A DNA stretch of 17,248 nucleotides, from the NCBI GenBank assembly GCA_031277235.1, contig JAITMT010000136.1, positions 1 to 17,248 on the forward strand. Direction: 5' to 3'. The position numbers and the translations under genes are program-made. How positions within the stretch are numbered: position 1 is the stretch's first letter; each line of letters opens with the position of its first letter. Source of the DNA: Tannerella sp. (GTDB taxonomy: Bacteria; Bacteroidota; Bacteroidia; Bacteroidales; Tannerellaceae). Below the pieces are notes generated by a model. That model ran no database searches. It was not told the origin of the DNA and saw nothing but the letters and a program-made list of their open reading frames with translations. Of this stretch, positions 1-6,292 are shown piece after piece.

Positions 1-582
1 GACGGCTTGTTTTCCACAATCACTTCGGCTTTCGTTTCCGCGCCGTTTTGGTCAATGAACCACAATCCGCAGGCGGGACTGTCGCCGTCAATTTTCAGAT
101 TGTAGCCGCGCACTTCCACCACGCCGCGTTGCGTCAGCCTTTCATTGACCGTGTTGCTGACGCTGTCCTTCACCTCCTGAATGTTGGGAAGCGCAGCGGC
201 AGTGTTGGTTTTCTCGAATTTCACCTCCCTTTCGGCTTTCCTCAGAAGTGTGCCTTTGGTGAGGTTGATGTTGAGTTTGTGGCGGTTTCCGTCGAATGTG
301 TCTAACGGACTTTCAAAGACGCCCGAAATGGAAAACGACGTGTTGAACAGCGGCAACGTCAGGGAATATCCCTCGAGCGACGCCTCGACAACGGTTTCTT
401 CCAAGCCGTTAAGGACTGCCAGAATGTCCGTGCGGGTTAATAACGTACCCTTGTTCAAAATTCGGGTAATGATTTCTTCCTTGCCCAATGTGGCAATGCT
501 GTGCGCCTGCGCCGAAAAGTCATCCGGACTGTCGGATTTCCTATCTATGTATTCATCATAATATCAATATTTTATCTTCCAT
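1..582 (-). pseudogene. HU-like DNA-binding protein (DUF4469-type C-terminus), 3' end off the window, apparent frameshift near the start
   Basis: The minus strand reads as a continuous protein from about 563 to the left edge, and its C-terminus is cut off by the window. The central part (GTLLTRTDILAVLNGLEE, then EGYSLTLPLFN, then GVFESPLDTFDGNRHKLNINLT) has the pattern of Bacteroidetes IHF/HU-like DNA-binding proteins that carry an Ig-like DUF4469 tail. The visible end (LKIDGDSPACGLWFIDQNG) fits that tail. The family normally starts with a short M-x-x-x-LxYY lead. Here ATG at 582-580 gives MEDKIL and then runs into TGA at 558-556. Dropping one base near 564 restores MEDKIL-YYDEYIDRK and the long frame. 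This is either a real +1 frameshift or a sequencing error. The family assignment is from memory of the conserved pattern. The role is probably nucleoid or DNA binding, and no partner is visible. Confidence 0.65.
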
Positions 583-597
583 TTCCAGTTTCTCAGC

Positions 598-626
598 AGA
601 CACAAATTTATCATATATTTGTGTCT
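598..626. promoter_or_regulatory. Perfect 10-bp inverted repeat ahead of the HU-like gene
   Basis: AGACACAAAT (598-607) and ATTTGTGTCT (617-626) are perfect reverse complements separated by 9 nt. On the minus strand the dyad ends 15 nt before the ATG at 582, so it lies in the leader or ribosome-binding region of the HU-like gene. It could be an operator for autoregulation by a DNA-binding protein or an RNA hairpin that hides the start region. There is no T-tract, so it does not look like a terminator. Confidence 0.5.
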
Positions 627-699
627 GATGCTCAATTGTGAAGTTGATGTTATTTTTCAAACAATAACAAGTAAAAGAAGGAAAGTTTTTACAGGCTTC

Positions 700-816
700 C
701 AACCCGCTTCAATTCCAGGATGTCGCTGTTCTTCATCTCGAATAATAAAAAAATTTTATGAAAATTTCTGCATTTTTATTTTGTGGAATGAAAAATAGTC
801 CGTATCTTTCGCCCGT
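700..816. repeat. 117-bp promoter-region repeat, copy 1
   Basis: This block is nearly identical, with about five substitutions and no length change, to 3276-3392. Both copies sit directly upstream of a tssD-A gene and include the same promoter-like boxes. On the minus strand each copy also encodes an in-frame stretch MKN-[SR]-DILELKRV followed soon by a stop, which reads like a gene end or start but is not part of a longer ORF. The repeat suggests that the whole secretion cassette was duplicated. Confidence 0.85.
780..810 (+). promoter_or_regulatory. Predicted Bacteroidetes promoter for cassette 1
   Basis: TTTG at 780-783 (-33 type) is followed after 19 nt by TATCTTTC at 803-810, which matches the Bacteroidetes -7 consensus TAnnTTTG at all but the last base. 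The start codon of tssD-A lies 24 nt beyond the -7 box. The same boxes with the same spacing recur in copy 2, which supports function. Confidence 0.55.
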
Positions 817-834
817 TAATAACAAAAAAAAATC

Positions 835-1266
835 ATGTTTGCACATCGAAGTTTTTTAATATTCGGTGGCGGAACTGCCGATATATTGAGCCTGATAAAA
901 GGCGGGTATGAGATATTAAATTTCCGTTTTAGATTCAAACAGGGAGTCGGAACAAATGGAAAAGCGACAACTAAGGTACATGGCGGCACGATAGATATCC
1001 TGCTATCGCAGTTACCCGACAAAGAACATATAGACTGGGCGCTGAATTCGCGTAAATATTTGGACGGAATGATTGTTTCGCTGGATGCCGACAATATGCC
1101 CATAGAAAAGGTGTTTTTTCAAAACGCAACATGTACGTATTTTAAAATTGACTTTTTACAGTCAGGAAGCAGTTATCTATCTACCAAACTGGAAATTACT
1201 GCCGAAAAACTGAAAGTCGGCAGTCTTGGAGACATAACATTTGACAATAAATGGATTAACGATTGA
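835..1266 (+). CDS. tssD: TssD/Hcp-like T6SS tube protein, paralogue A of cassette 1
   Basis: A 143-aa protein with no signal peptide or membrane segment. From about residue 27 it follows the Bacteroidetes TssD (Hcp-type) pattern: an F-x-F-x-Q-G-V segment, GKATTKVHGGTIDI, a central WALNSRKYLDGMIV, an FQNATC strand and a terminal FDNKWIND. The family typically has R/GGxIxI and ends near NEWP. Compared with a standard TssD of about 130 aa it carries an N-terminal MFAHRSFLIFGGGTAD extension, which the paralogue at 3457 shares. TssD forms hexameric rings that build the contractile-tail inner tube and can hold small effectors. A gap of 25 bp leads to the second tssD-like gene. The start at 835 follows an A-rich leader and matches the paralogue's N-terminus. 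Confidence 0.72.
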   Translation: MFAHRSFLIFGGGTADILSLIKGGYEILNFRFRFKQGVGTNGKATTKVHGGTIDILLSQLPDKEHIDWALNSRKYLDGMIVSLDADNMPIEKVFFQNATCTYFKIDFLQSGSSYLSTKLEITAEKLKVGSLGDITFDNKWIND

Positions 1267-1291
1267 TATAACCCATAAAAATAGAATTTAT

Positions 1292-1690
1292 ATGAACATA
1301 TTACCACTGGCGCATCTAAACGCAAAACTTGTCCTTGAGGGTAAAGAATATGAAATAGAAGGGTTGAAAATGGATTTTCGCTAACCTGTTGATTTTTACT
1401 ATAACCAGCCGCAGCATGAGATTTTAGGCGGGCAAATCATGATAACCCTGTCACAGATTGCCGATGACAAGCTGTATCTGTGGTCATTAACTTCAACTAT
1501 GCTGAAAAGCGGCGTTGTACTGATACAGACGGATTTGGGAATGACAGTACTGGAAATAAAATTTGAAAACGCATACTGTATAGACTTACTGCGTGAGACA
1601 TCCGATGGTGGAGGTACAAAAACAAATATAGTGATTTCGTCAAAATCAGTTAGCCTGAACGGTATCGAACATGATAATGAATGGTCATAA
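1292..1690 (+). pseudogene. tssD: TssD/Hcp-like tube protein, paralogue B of cassette 1, interrupted by a nonsense codon
   Basis: Read from ATG 1292, the frame gives MNILPLAHLNAKLVLEGKEY and continues to FR, then meets TAA at 1382-1384, then resumes in the same frame with PVDFYYNQPQHEILGGQI and runs to a natural stop at 1688-1690. The total of 399 nt equals exactly the length of the intact homologue at 3905-4303. There the matching codon encodes Gln (FAQPVDY), so one C-to-T change of CAA explains the TAA. The remainder (GGQIMITLSQI, a central LLKSGVV-type strand, NAYCIDL, terminal HDNEWS) is a good TssD tail. A downstream ATG at 1439 could make an 83-aa fragment lacking the first strands, which is unlikely to assemble. 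Sequencing error is an alternative. Confidence 0.8.
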
Positions 1691-1702
1691 TATATTTGTA
1701 CA

Positions 1703-2689
1703 ATGGGCAACAGATATACGAATAATCGGTTTATCAGCGAAGACGAATATGTGAATCGCTATTTACGACACGGAGTTCCATACGAGGGATTTGTCTTGTG
1801 GCAGGGATATGCGTATTTCCGGTACGAGTCGATTTTTCCTGTAACCAGTAATGTCAACAGGGAGAGATTTTGGGATAGATTCCCGTTCAGCTACTATGTT
1901 CAATGTATTGACAGTTCCGATTATATGAAGGAGCGCAGTTTAAACCTTAAACCAGACGATATATATAAACAACTGGTACTTGAGAATCCTGACGGTACAC
2001 TGACAGTCCGCATGGGCAAAGATTATGAAGTAATCGCTGAGCAGTGTGAAATAAATATAGAGGATAACGGGTCTGAAGTAAATGTATATGTTAGCGTAAA
2101 AAGTATCAAATCTGAAAACGGCAAGGATACAGATACGTTATTTTCTCAACGTTACTGCCGGTTAAAAGATTTTCGTCATGTTTTTGATTCACGATTAATA
2201 CCTGCCTATTATAATGGTAATGAAATAGCTTCAGTTGGGGATACTGACAATTGGTGGGCTAATGTTTTGACAACTATGCAAATGTTTTATGAATGGAGTT
2301 TGGGGGTTGGTCCTTCGGATAGAACATTTAAAAATGACAGAGTTGCAAATGCGTTTAGAAATGCACCTGAAGTAAAAGAAGCAAGAGAATTTTTTTATAA
2401 AAAATACGCTGGTGTTAATGATTTAGCGGGCGCTTATGTTTCAAATTATACAGGTAATTTTGGTTTAAAAGGTTTATTTAAGGCGGGATTGGATCCGATT
2501 GAACAGTTTGTTGGTAGTTATAGAATAGATATTAATGTGATAGATGGAATTATGCTCGAATTTACCTTAACAAATACTACAAGTATGAAATCATTATTAT
2601 ATGGGATAGGTCCGGATTGGGAACGTAGTTCATTTAGACCTTCTGGAAACATAACGCAAATTTATATATTTACAGAACCTATAAGATAG
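1703..2689 (+). CDS. Candidate T6SS effector of cassette 1, unknown C-terminal toxin region
   Basis: A 328-aa protein without signal peptide or obvious transmembrane helix. It starts 12 bp after the tssD-B stop and ends 7 bp before a lipoprotein gene, the usual place for a secreted toxin. Residues ~10-31 (FISEDEYVNRYLRHG, then VPYEGFV) and SSDYM at 71-75 match the N-terminus of the cassette 2 effector, whereas the rest does not. The C-terminal half (from NEIASVGDTDNWWANV, ~173) contains a Gly/aromatic-rich stretch FGLKGLFKAGLDPIEQFVGSY and ends TSMKSLLYGIGPDWERSS...QIYIFTEPIR. That ending reminds me of uncharacterised C-terminal modules of Bacteroidetes polymorphic toxins, but this is memory, not a search. 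No catalytic motif was recognised. The two halves fit a delivery region plus toxin region. Confidence 0.55.
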   Translation: MGNRYTNNRFISEDEYVNRYLRHGVPYEGFVLWQGYAYFRYESIFPVTSNVNRERFWDRFPFSYYVQCIDSSDYMKERSLNLKPDDIYKQLVLENPDGTLTVRMGKDYEVIAEQCEINIEDNGSEVNVYVSVKSIKSENGKDTDTLFSQRYCRLKDFRHVFDSRLIPAYYNGNEIASVGDTDNWWANVLTTMQMFYEWSLGVGPSDRTFKNDRVANAFRNAPEVKEAREFFYKKYAGVNDLAGAYVSNYTGNFGLKGLFKAGLDPIEQFVGSYRIDINVIDGIMLEFTLTNTTSMKSLLYGIGPDWERSSFRPSGNITQIYIFTEPIR

Positions 2690-2696
2690 AGATATT

Positions 2697-3125
2697 ATGA
2701 ATCGTATAATTAAATGGATAAAATTGTGTATGGCCGCCTTTTTGACAAGCTGTTCAGGTACGGGTACAGAACATGTAATTGATAATTATTATTTAGGAAC
2801 AATAGACTACGTAGAGAAAAATCTTAGTTTGTACTACAAACTTCAATCAGGTGACTATATAGGTGTTGTTAACCCTACTGTATTTGCAATAGGATACAAT
2901 GAGAATTATATAATAGTAAAACAGCATCCAGGCAATTGGTCTGATGATATTATCAATAAAGATGTAACCAATTATTATATCGTACCTGTAAAAGATTGGC
3001 TGCATAATTCTCCGGACGAAAACAAAATCGGGCCATTAACATACGATGAATTTCTTCTAAAAAGAGAAGAATTAAAAATCCCGAATAATTTAGTGTTTTC
3101 CAAAATATTTAAAAAGTTGGAATGA
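2697..3125 (+). CDS. Lipoprotein, candidate immunity protein of cassette 1 (DUF3997-like)
   Basis: A 142-aa protein with a lipoprotein signal: basic N-terminus (MNRIIKWIK), hydrophobic CMAAFL, then lipobox L-T-S-C with Cys19 as the probable lipidated residue. The mature part has DNYYLGTIDY, FAIGYNENYIIVKQHPGNW, NYYIVPVKDW and IGPLTYDEFLLKREEL, a layout that resembles the small DUF3997 family (moderate confidence, from memory). It starts 7 bp after the effector stop and is probably co-transcribed with it. A membrane-anchored, periplasm-facing partner directly after a putative T6SS effector suggests it protects the producer and its siblings from a toxin acting in the cell envelope. A lipoprotein unrelated to immunity cannot be excluded. 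Confidence 0.6.
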   Translation: MNRIIKWIKLCMAAFLTSCSGTGTEHVIDNYYLGTIDYVEKNLSLYYKLQSGDYIGVVNPTVFAIGYNENYIIVKQHPGNWSDDIINKDVTNYYIVPVKDWLHNSPDENKIGPLTYDEFLLKREELKIPNNLVFSKIFKKLE

Positions 3126-3275
3126 TACATATTAAGCAGACAATATGCAGTTATTTCCGTTTTTTATTCAATTTTTACAGTTGCGATATGCGTACCGAAT
3201 ACGCAATAACGGACTTAATGCAATAAAACAAAAAAAACCGAAACCCTGCCAGTCTCACGACTCGCACGGGTTATA

Positions 3276-3392
3276 CAACCCGCTTCAATTCCAGGATGTC
3301 TCTGTTCTTCATCTCGAAGAATTAAAAAATTTTATGAAAATTTTTGCATTTTTATTTTGTAGAATGAAAAATAGTCCGTATCTTTCGCCCGT
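3276..3392. repeat. 117-bp promoter-region repeat, copy 2
   Basis: Second copy of the block at 700-816, with the same length and about five substitutions. Downstream of the shared block the leaders diverge: copy 2 has a longer AT-rich leader of about 65 nt before the tssD-A start, compared with about 18 nt in copy 1. Confidence 0.85.
3356..3386 (+). promoter_or_regulatory. Predicted Bacteroidetes promoter for cassette 2
   Basis: TTTG at 3356-3359 and TATCTTTC at 3379-3386 are separated by 19 nt, exactly as in copy 1. The 5' leader to the tssD-A start at 3457 would be about 60 nt and AT-rich. Confidence 0.55.
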
Positions 3393-3456
3393 AAAATTGA
3401 TTTTTTGATAAAAAATATAGATTTTTCATTATTAACGAACTAAGAAATAGAAAGTT

Positions 3457-3885
3457 ATGTTTACACACAGATCTTTTTTAATGCTCGGAGGAGCGGATGC
3501 CGTCAATATCATGAGTTTGATACAGGGCGGCTATGAAATTTCACGGTTTGCTTTTTCCTTTGAACAGGGGATTGACAGGAAAGGAAAAGCAACCACCCGG
3601 GTTTATGCCGGGTCAATGAATGTATCGCTTTCCCGGTTGCCGCCACAGGACATTATCGAATGGGGCTTGCAGTCAAGAAAGTACATGGACGGAATGATCG
3701 TGGCAGTTGATGCGGACAACATTCCAATTTATAAAACGATCTTCAAGAACGCCGCGTGTGTGGGTTTTGAAGTGGATTATACCCAGAAGGGAAAAACCTA
3801 TACCACGACAAAACTGATAATACTGGCTGAACAGTTGATTGTTGAGGGCGGAGTTACATTTACCAATGAATGGACGGAACAATAA
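3457..3885 (+). CDS. tssD: TssD/Hcp-like T6SS tube protein, paralogue A of cassette 2
   Basis: A 142-aa paralogue of the gene at 835. Shared features are MF-x-HRSFL-x-x-GG at the N-terminus, SLI-x-GGYEI, F-x-FEQG, GKATTRVYAGSM, RKYMDGMIVAVDADNIPIY, FKNAAC and a terminal FTNEW. This is the Bacteroidetes TssD tube-protein pattern with an N-terminal extension. There is no signal peptide, as expected for a cytoplasmic subunit that is assembled into the T6SS inner tube. Two adjacent, different TssD types per cassette suggest a mixed ring or a cargo-specific tip ring rather than a bulk tube subunit (inference). The gene is followed after 19 bp by tssD-B. Confidence 0.72.
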   Translation: MFTHRSFLMLGGADAVNIMSLIQGGYEISRFAFSFEQGIDRKGKATTRVYAGSMNVSLSRLPPQDIIEWGLQSRKYMDGMIVAVDADNIPIYKTIFKNAACVGFEVDYTQKGKTYTTTKLIILAEQLIVEGGVTFTNEWTEQ

Positions 3886-3904
3886 CATTAAAAACAGAAA
3901 GATT

Positions 3905-4303
3905 ATGAGTATTTTTAATTTTGCGCATGTTGTCGCTCATTTTTATCTGGACGGGAAAGAATACGAAGTGGAACACTTCAACACTGCTTTTGCCCAGCCC
4001 GTTGATTACAAGGGACAGCCCCAGCACGAAACGAACGGGGGGCAAATCACCCTGACATTGACGCATTTGCCCGACGAAAATCTCAATAACTGGGCGAAAC
4101 GGTCCACCCTGCTGAAAAGCGGAGAAATCGTATTTACAACCGAAATGGGCAGTCCCCCGCTAAGGGTTACTTTCGGGAACGCCTACTGCATAAGATTGAC
4201 ACAGGAATACGACGAATTCACCGGAACAAAAACCGTCCTTGTCATAGCGCCCGAAACCGTGACAATGAACGGAGTGTCGCATACTAATTACTGGCCCAAA
4301 TAA
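3905..4303 (+). CDS. tssD: TssD/Hcp-like T6SS tube protein, paralogue B of cassette 2
   Basis: A 132-aa protein of typical TssD length. The start at 3905 is chosen over the upstream in-frame ATG at 3839 because it lies after the tssD-A stop and aligns with the start of the homologue at 1292. Pattern: VVAHFYLDGKEYEVEHFNTAF, AQPVDYKGQPQHETNGGQI, a central WAKRSTLLKSGEIVF, FGNAYCIRL and a C-terminus SHTNYWPK, as in Bacteroidetes TssD. It is intact here, while the copy in cassette 1 has a stop codon at the Gln of QPVDY. The effector gene begins 11 bp later, which implies one transcript and possibly physical loading of that effector on this ring (inference). Confidence 0.75.
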   Translation: MSIFNFAHVVAHFYLDGKEYEVEHFNTAFAQPVDYKGQPQHETNGGQITLTLTHLPDENLNNWAKRSTLLKSGEIVFTTEMGSPPLRVTFGNAYCIRLTQEYDEFTGTKTVLVIAPETVTMNGVSHTNYWPK

Positions 4304-4314
4304 AAAATAAAATT

Positions 4315-5262
4315 ATGCCGAAACCGTTGATTACAAAAGAACAATATGAATATTTTCTTGAAACAGGCAGACCATACGAGGGTTATGTCTGGACAAAAGA
4401 GGGGACTATCTATTATGCAGAAAATCATCCAATACTCGTTGCTTTACCCCAGCCGACACCTCCGAATAGAGCCATCGGAACATCAGACAGCACCAGATTC
4501 ATGCATTTTATCGCGAAACCTGTCATATCCATTCTGAATATTGGTTCCAGTGATTACCTCTTTGATACCGGTGGAAACTTTGTAACTGTAATAAATGCAA
4601 CTGATAGTTTAGCAGGCGAGATTATGATTATCAAAGATAACACTGGGAACCTTTTTGATAATGCAACTATTTCTACCTGGCGAGATTTAGAAATGTATAA
4701 TATAAAATCTATAATCGTTCCCATAAAAGATATAACTTTGTCTTCTCTGGCGTATATAAAAATTTATACACATATGATATCGTTGGTTGGTAGATCGGTA
4801 ACTATATTTGGTTCTCAAACAATAACTATATATGAACCTCCTATGCACGACATAACCATTACTTTTGACCGTAGTGAGAGCCTTATTAAGATTTATTCCG
4901 ATGGAGTATATTTGACATCTTTTGAAGCGCACAATATTGCGACTTCCAAAAGCAATGGCAAATGGCCTAACGGAACATATACAATGTTAGACCAAAATGC
5001 TGCGTTATGTCATACCGGTGATCGGAGAATAGAAGATACTTATGATAATGCCTATGGTGATTATGGTATATACAGGGCTAATGAGTTTTATGATAGTTCA
5101 AAAAAAATGTATAGAAATGGCATGGGACTTCATTCTGGCAGAGAAAATAATCCTTCACATCCTACTAACGGTTGTATCAGAACGACAGACGAGGCTATGG
5201 CATATTTGCAAACTTTAATCGGAAGAGGTAACCGTTTTGCCAGTATCACAGTTCAAGATTAA
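4315..5262 (+). CDS. Candidate T6SS effector with L,D-transpeptidase (YkuD-type) domain
   Basis: A 315-aa protein without signal peptide. Residues ~5-26 (LITKEQYEYFLETG, RPYEGYV) and SSDYL at 78-82 match the N-terminus of the cassette 1 effector. From ~178 the sequence follows the YkuD L,D-transpeptidase layout: DITITFDRSESLIKIYSDG, a KWPNGTYTM segment, then GLHSG (His273) and SHPTNGCIR with Cys287 as the likely nucleophile and Arg289 after it, then a short tail. Family enzymes act on tetrapeptide stems of peptidoglycan, making 3-3 cross-links, exchanging D-amino acids or trimming. Tlde1 is a known T6SS effector of this chemistry in Salmonella. Absence of a Sec signal and the position after two tssD genes suggest delivery by T6SS to the target periplasm. 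The domain call is strong; the effector role is inferred. Confidence 0.72.
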   Translation: MPKPLITKEQYEYFLETGRPYEGYVWTKEGTIYYAENHPILVALPQPTPPNRAIGTSDSTRFMHFIAKPVISILNIGSSDYLFDTGGNFVTVINATDSLAGEIMIIKDNTGNLFDNATISTWRDLEMYNIKSIIVPIKDITLSSLAYIKIYTHMISLVGRSVTIFGSQTITIYEPPMHDITITFDRSESLIKIYSDGVYLTSFEAHNIATSKSNGKWPNGTYTMLDQNAALCHTGDRRIEDTYDNAYGDYGIYRANEFYDSSKKMYRNGMGLHSGRENNPSHPTNGCIRTTDEAMAYLQTLIGRGNRFASITVQD

Positions 5263-5491
5263 TTTTATAAACAGATGAAAGAATATTTTGTTGTATTTTA
5301 TTTTTTAACACAAACTATATTTTTCATAGATAACAATAATAAAAAAGTATTTATTATAACATAATATCTTGTTTTATAGGGATTATATTATTTTATAGTA
5401 TCCGGTTAATGAATGAATACAAAAGAAGAAGGCTATTATTTTATTGATAAAAATAGGAACTCGAAAAATAATAAATTTGTAAAAAAACACA
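5263..5491. other. AT-rich gap between effector and exported protein, with a 29-codon ORF
   Basis: This gap is much longer than the corresponding 7-bp gap in cassette 1. It holds one short frame at 5275-5364 (start MKEYFVVFYFLTQ, hydrophobic, stop TAA). That frame could be the signal-peptide remnant of a lost immunity gene or chance in AT-rich DNA. No clear terminator was seen. A second promoter for the next gene could lie here, but no convincing box was found. Confidence 0.3.
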
Positions 5492-6199
5492 ATGAAGAAA
5501 ATAGCAATCATATTAAGTATCCTTGTGCTAATCACAAACAGTTATGGACAGACAACAGACACTGCAAGAAACACAAACGTAATCTCAACCCAAAAAGAAT
5601 ATTTTTTGGGTAAAATGAAAGTCCTGTTGAAACAGCAGCAAAGTAATGGAATTGATTTTTATTGCAAAGCAAAAATCATTGTAACTGAAAATGAAATAAT
5701 AATAGATTCCATTTGTTTTTCGCCTTATCCTGTCGGGGGTGATTACGGGATTTCCAATGCGGTGGTATTGGAAAACCATCTGATATTTACGAAACACGGA
5801 GATTATGACGGCAGAACAATAATAATCAATCATGCAGGTAAAATATTTGATATTATTGGAGGAGAAAACTATATTGATACAGAATCAAATTTACTTTTTT
5901 CTCTTTATGAAAGTGATTTGAACGGTTTTGCCATATTTGACTTGAAATCCGATTCAATACTTTGGACTGAGGATAAAATACCGGATATATATGAATACCC
6001 TATGAGCATTCATAAAATTGAAAACAAGTATTTTATAATTCGCGAGAATGTTGTAACAGGAGCAAAGAGCATTTGGGAATTTGATATGGAAATGAAAAAA
6101 ATCATGGAATCTGATTTTGGCAAAGAGACGATTAATGCGCGTAATAAATTACAAATTTTATTGAAAGATGATGTTATTAATTGTATTTGTAAAGAATAG
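5492..6199 (+). CDS. Exported protein, candidate immunity protein of cassette 2
   Basis: A 235-aa protein with a Sec signal peptide: MKK, hydrophobic IAIILSILVLITN, then probable cleavage after SYG (about residue 19). The mature region is rich in short hydrophobic strands (IIVTENEIIIDSI, AVVLENHLIFTKHGDYDGRTIIINHAGKIF, KYFIIRENVV), so a periplasmic beta-rich fold is likely. No family was recognised. Its place after the L,D-transpeptidase-type effector and its periplasmic destination fit an inhibitor of a peptidoglycan-active toxin (inference). The long gap before it and the second exported protein after it leave it unclear which one is the cognate partner. Base composition is AT-rich like the rest of the cassette. 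Confidence 0.55.
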   Translation: MKKIAIILSILVLITNSYGQTTDTARNTNVISTQKEYFLGKMKVLLKQQQSNGIDFYCKAKIIVTENEIIIDSICFSPYPVGGDYGISNAVVLENHLIFTKHGDYDGRTIIINHAGKIFDIIGGENYIDTESNLLFSLYESDLNGFAIFDLKSDSILWTEDKIPDIYEYPMSIHKIENKYFIIRENVVTGAKSIWEFDMEMKKIMESDFGKETINARNKLQILLKDDVINCICKE

Positions 6200-6204
6200 C
6201 CGGT

Positions 6205-6285
6205 ATGAATTCCCGGTTTCAATGGATTTGCAATCCATTGAAAAACAGTATAAGAATTTATAACCCTCCTCCACCTGACTGGTAA
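6205..6285. other. Short ORF overlapping a palindromic repeat
   Basis: ATG 6205 opens a 26-codon frame ending NPPPPDW and TAA at 6283-6285, just ahead of the next gene. Its first half is the palindromic repeat copy at 6209-6240. A proline run also occurs near the end of the following protein (GVPPPPTK). It may be a remnant of a related gene end, but chance is just as likely. Confidence 0.15.
6209..6240. repeat. Palindromic repeat, copy 1
   Basis: A 28-bp unit (6209-6236) that recurs exactly at 6937-6964. In this copy the 3' part is extended to a perfect hairpin at 6220-6240 with 9-bp arms CAATGGATT and AATCCATTG around a TGC loop. Confidence 0.8.
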
Positions 6286-6292
6286 CAAAGCA

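Larger units (their letters stand above)
3126..3456. other. Intergenic region between the cassettes
   Basis: No convincing gene. It holds an imperfect GC-rich hairpin at ~3244-3270 (AGTC/GACT and TGC/GCA arms within CCC/GGG), a 6-bp hairpin CGGGTT/AACCCG at 3267-3282, and then repeat copy 2. On the minus strand the GC-rich hairpin is followed by a run of eight T, so it could terminate transcription in that direction. The stretch 3145-3408 is open on the plus strand, but the codons show no family pattern and the equivalent frame in copy 1 is closed. Confidence 0.5.

Noticed and set aside
48..561. Plus-strand frames at 48-305 and 181-561
   Set aside because: They lie opposite the HU-like gene, which has clear family patterns on the minus strand.
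1382..1384. Stop-codon reassignment or programmed readthrough at TAA
   Set aside because: TAA serves as a normal terminator for other genes here and the homologue has a plain Gln codon, so a point mutation is simpler.
3145..3408. 87-aa plus-strand frame after the lipoprotein gene
   Set aside because: It runs through the promoter repeat, and the corresponding frame in the other repeat copy contains stops; no family pattern.
5413..5613. 66-aa plus-strand frame overlapping the start of the exported protein
   Set aside because: The overlapping frame at 5492 has a clear signal peptide; this one is low-complexity Lys/Asn-rich sequence.
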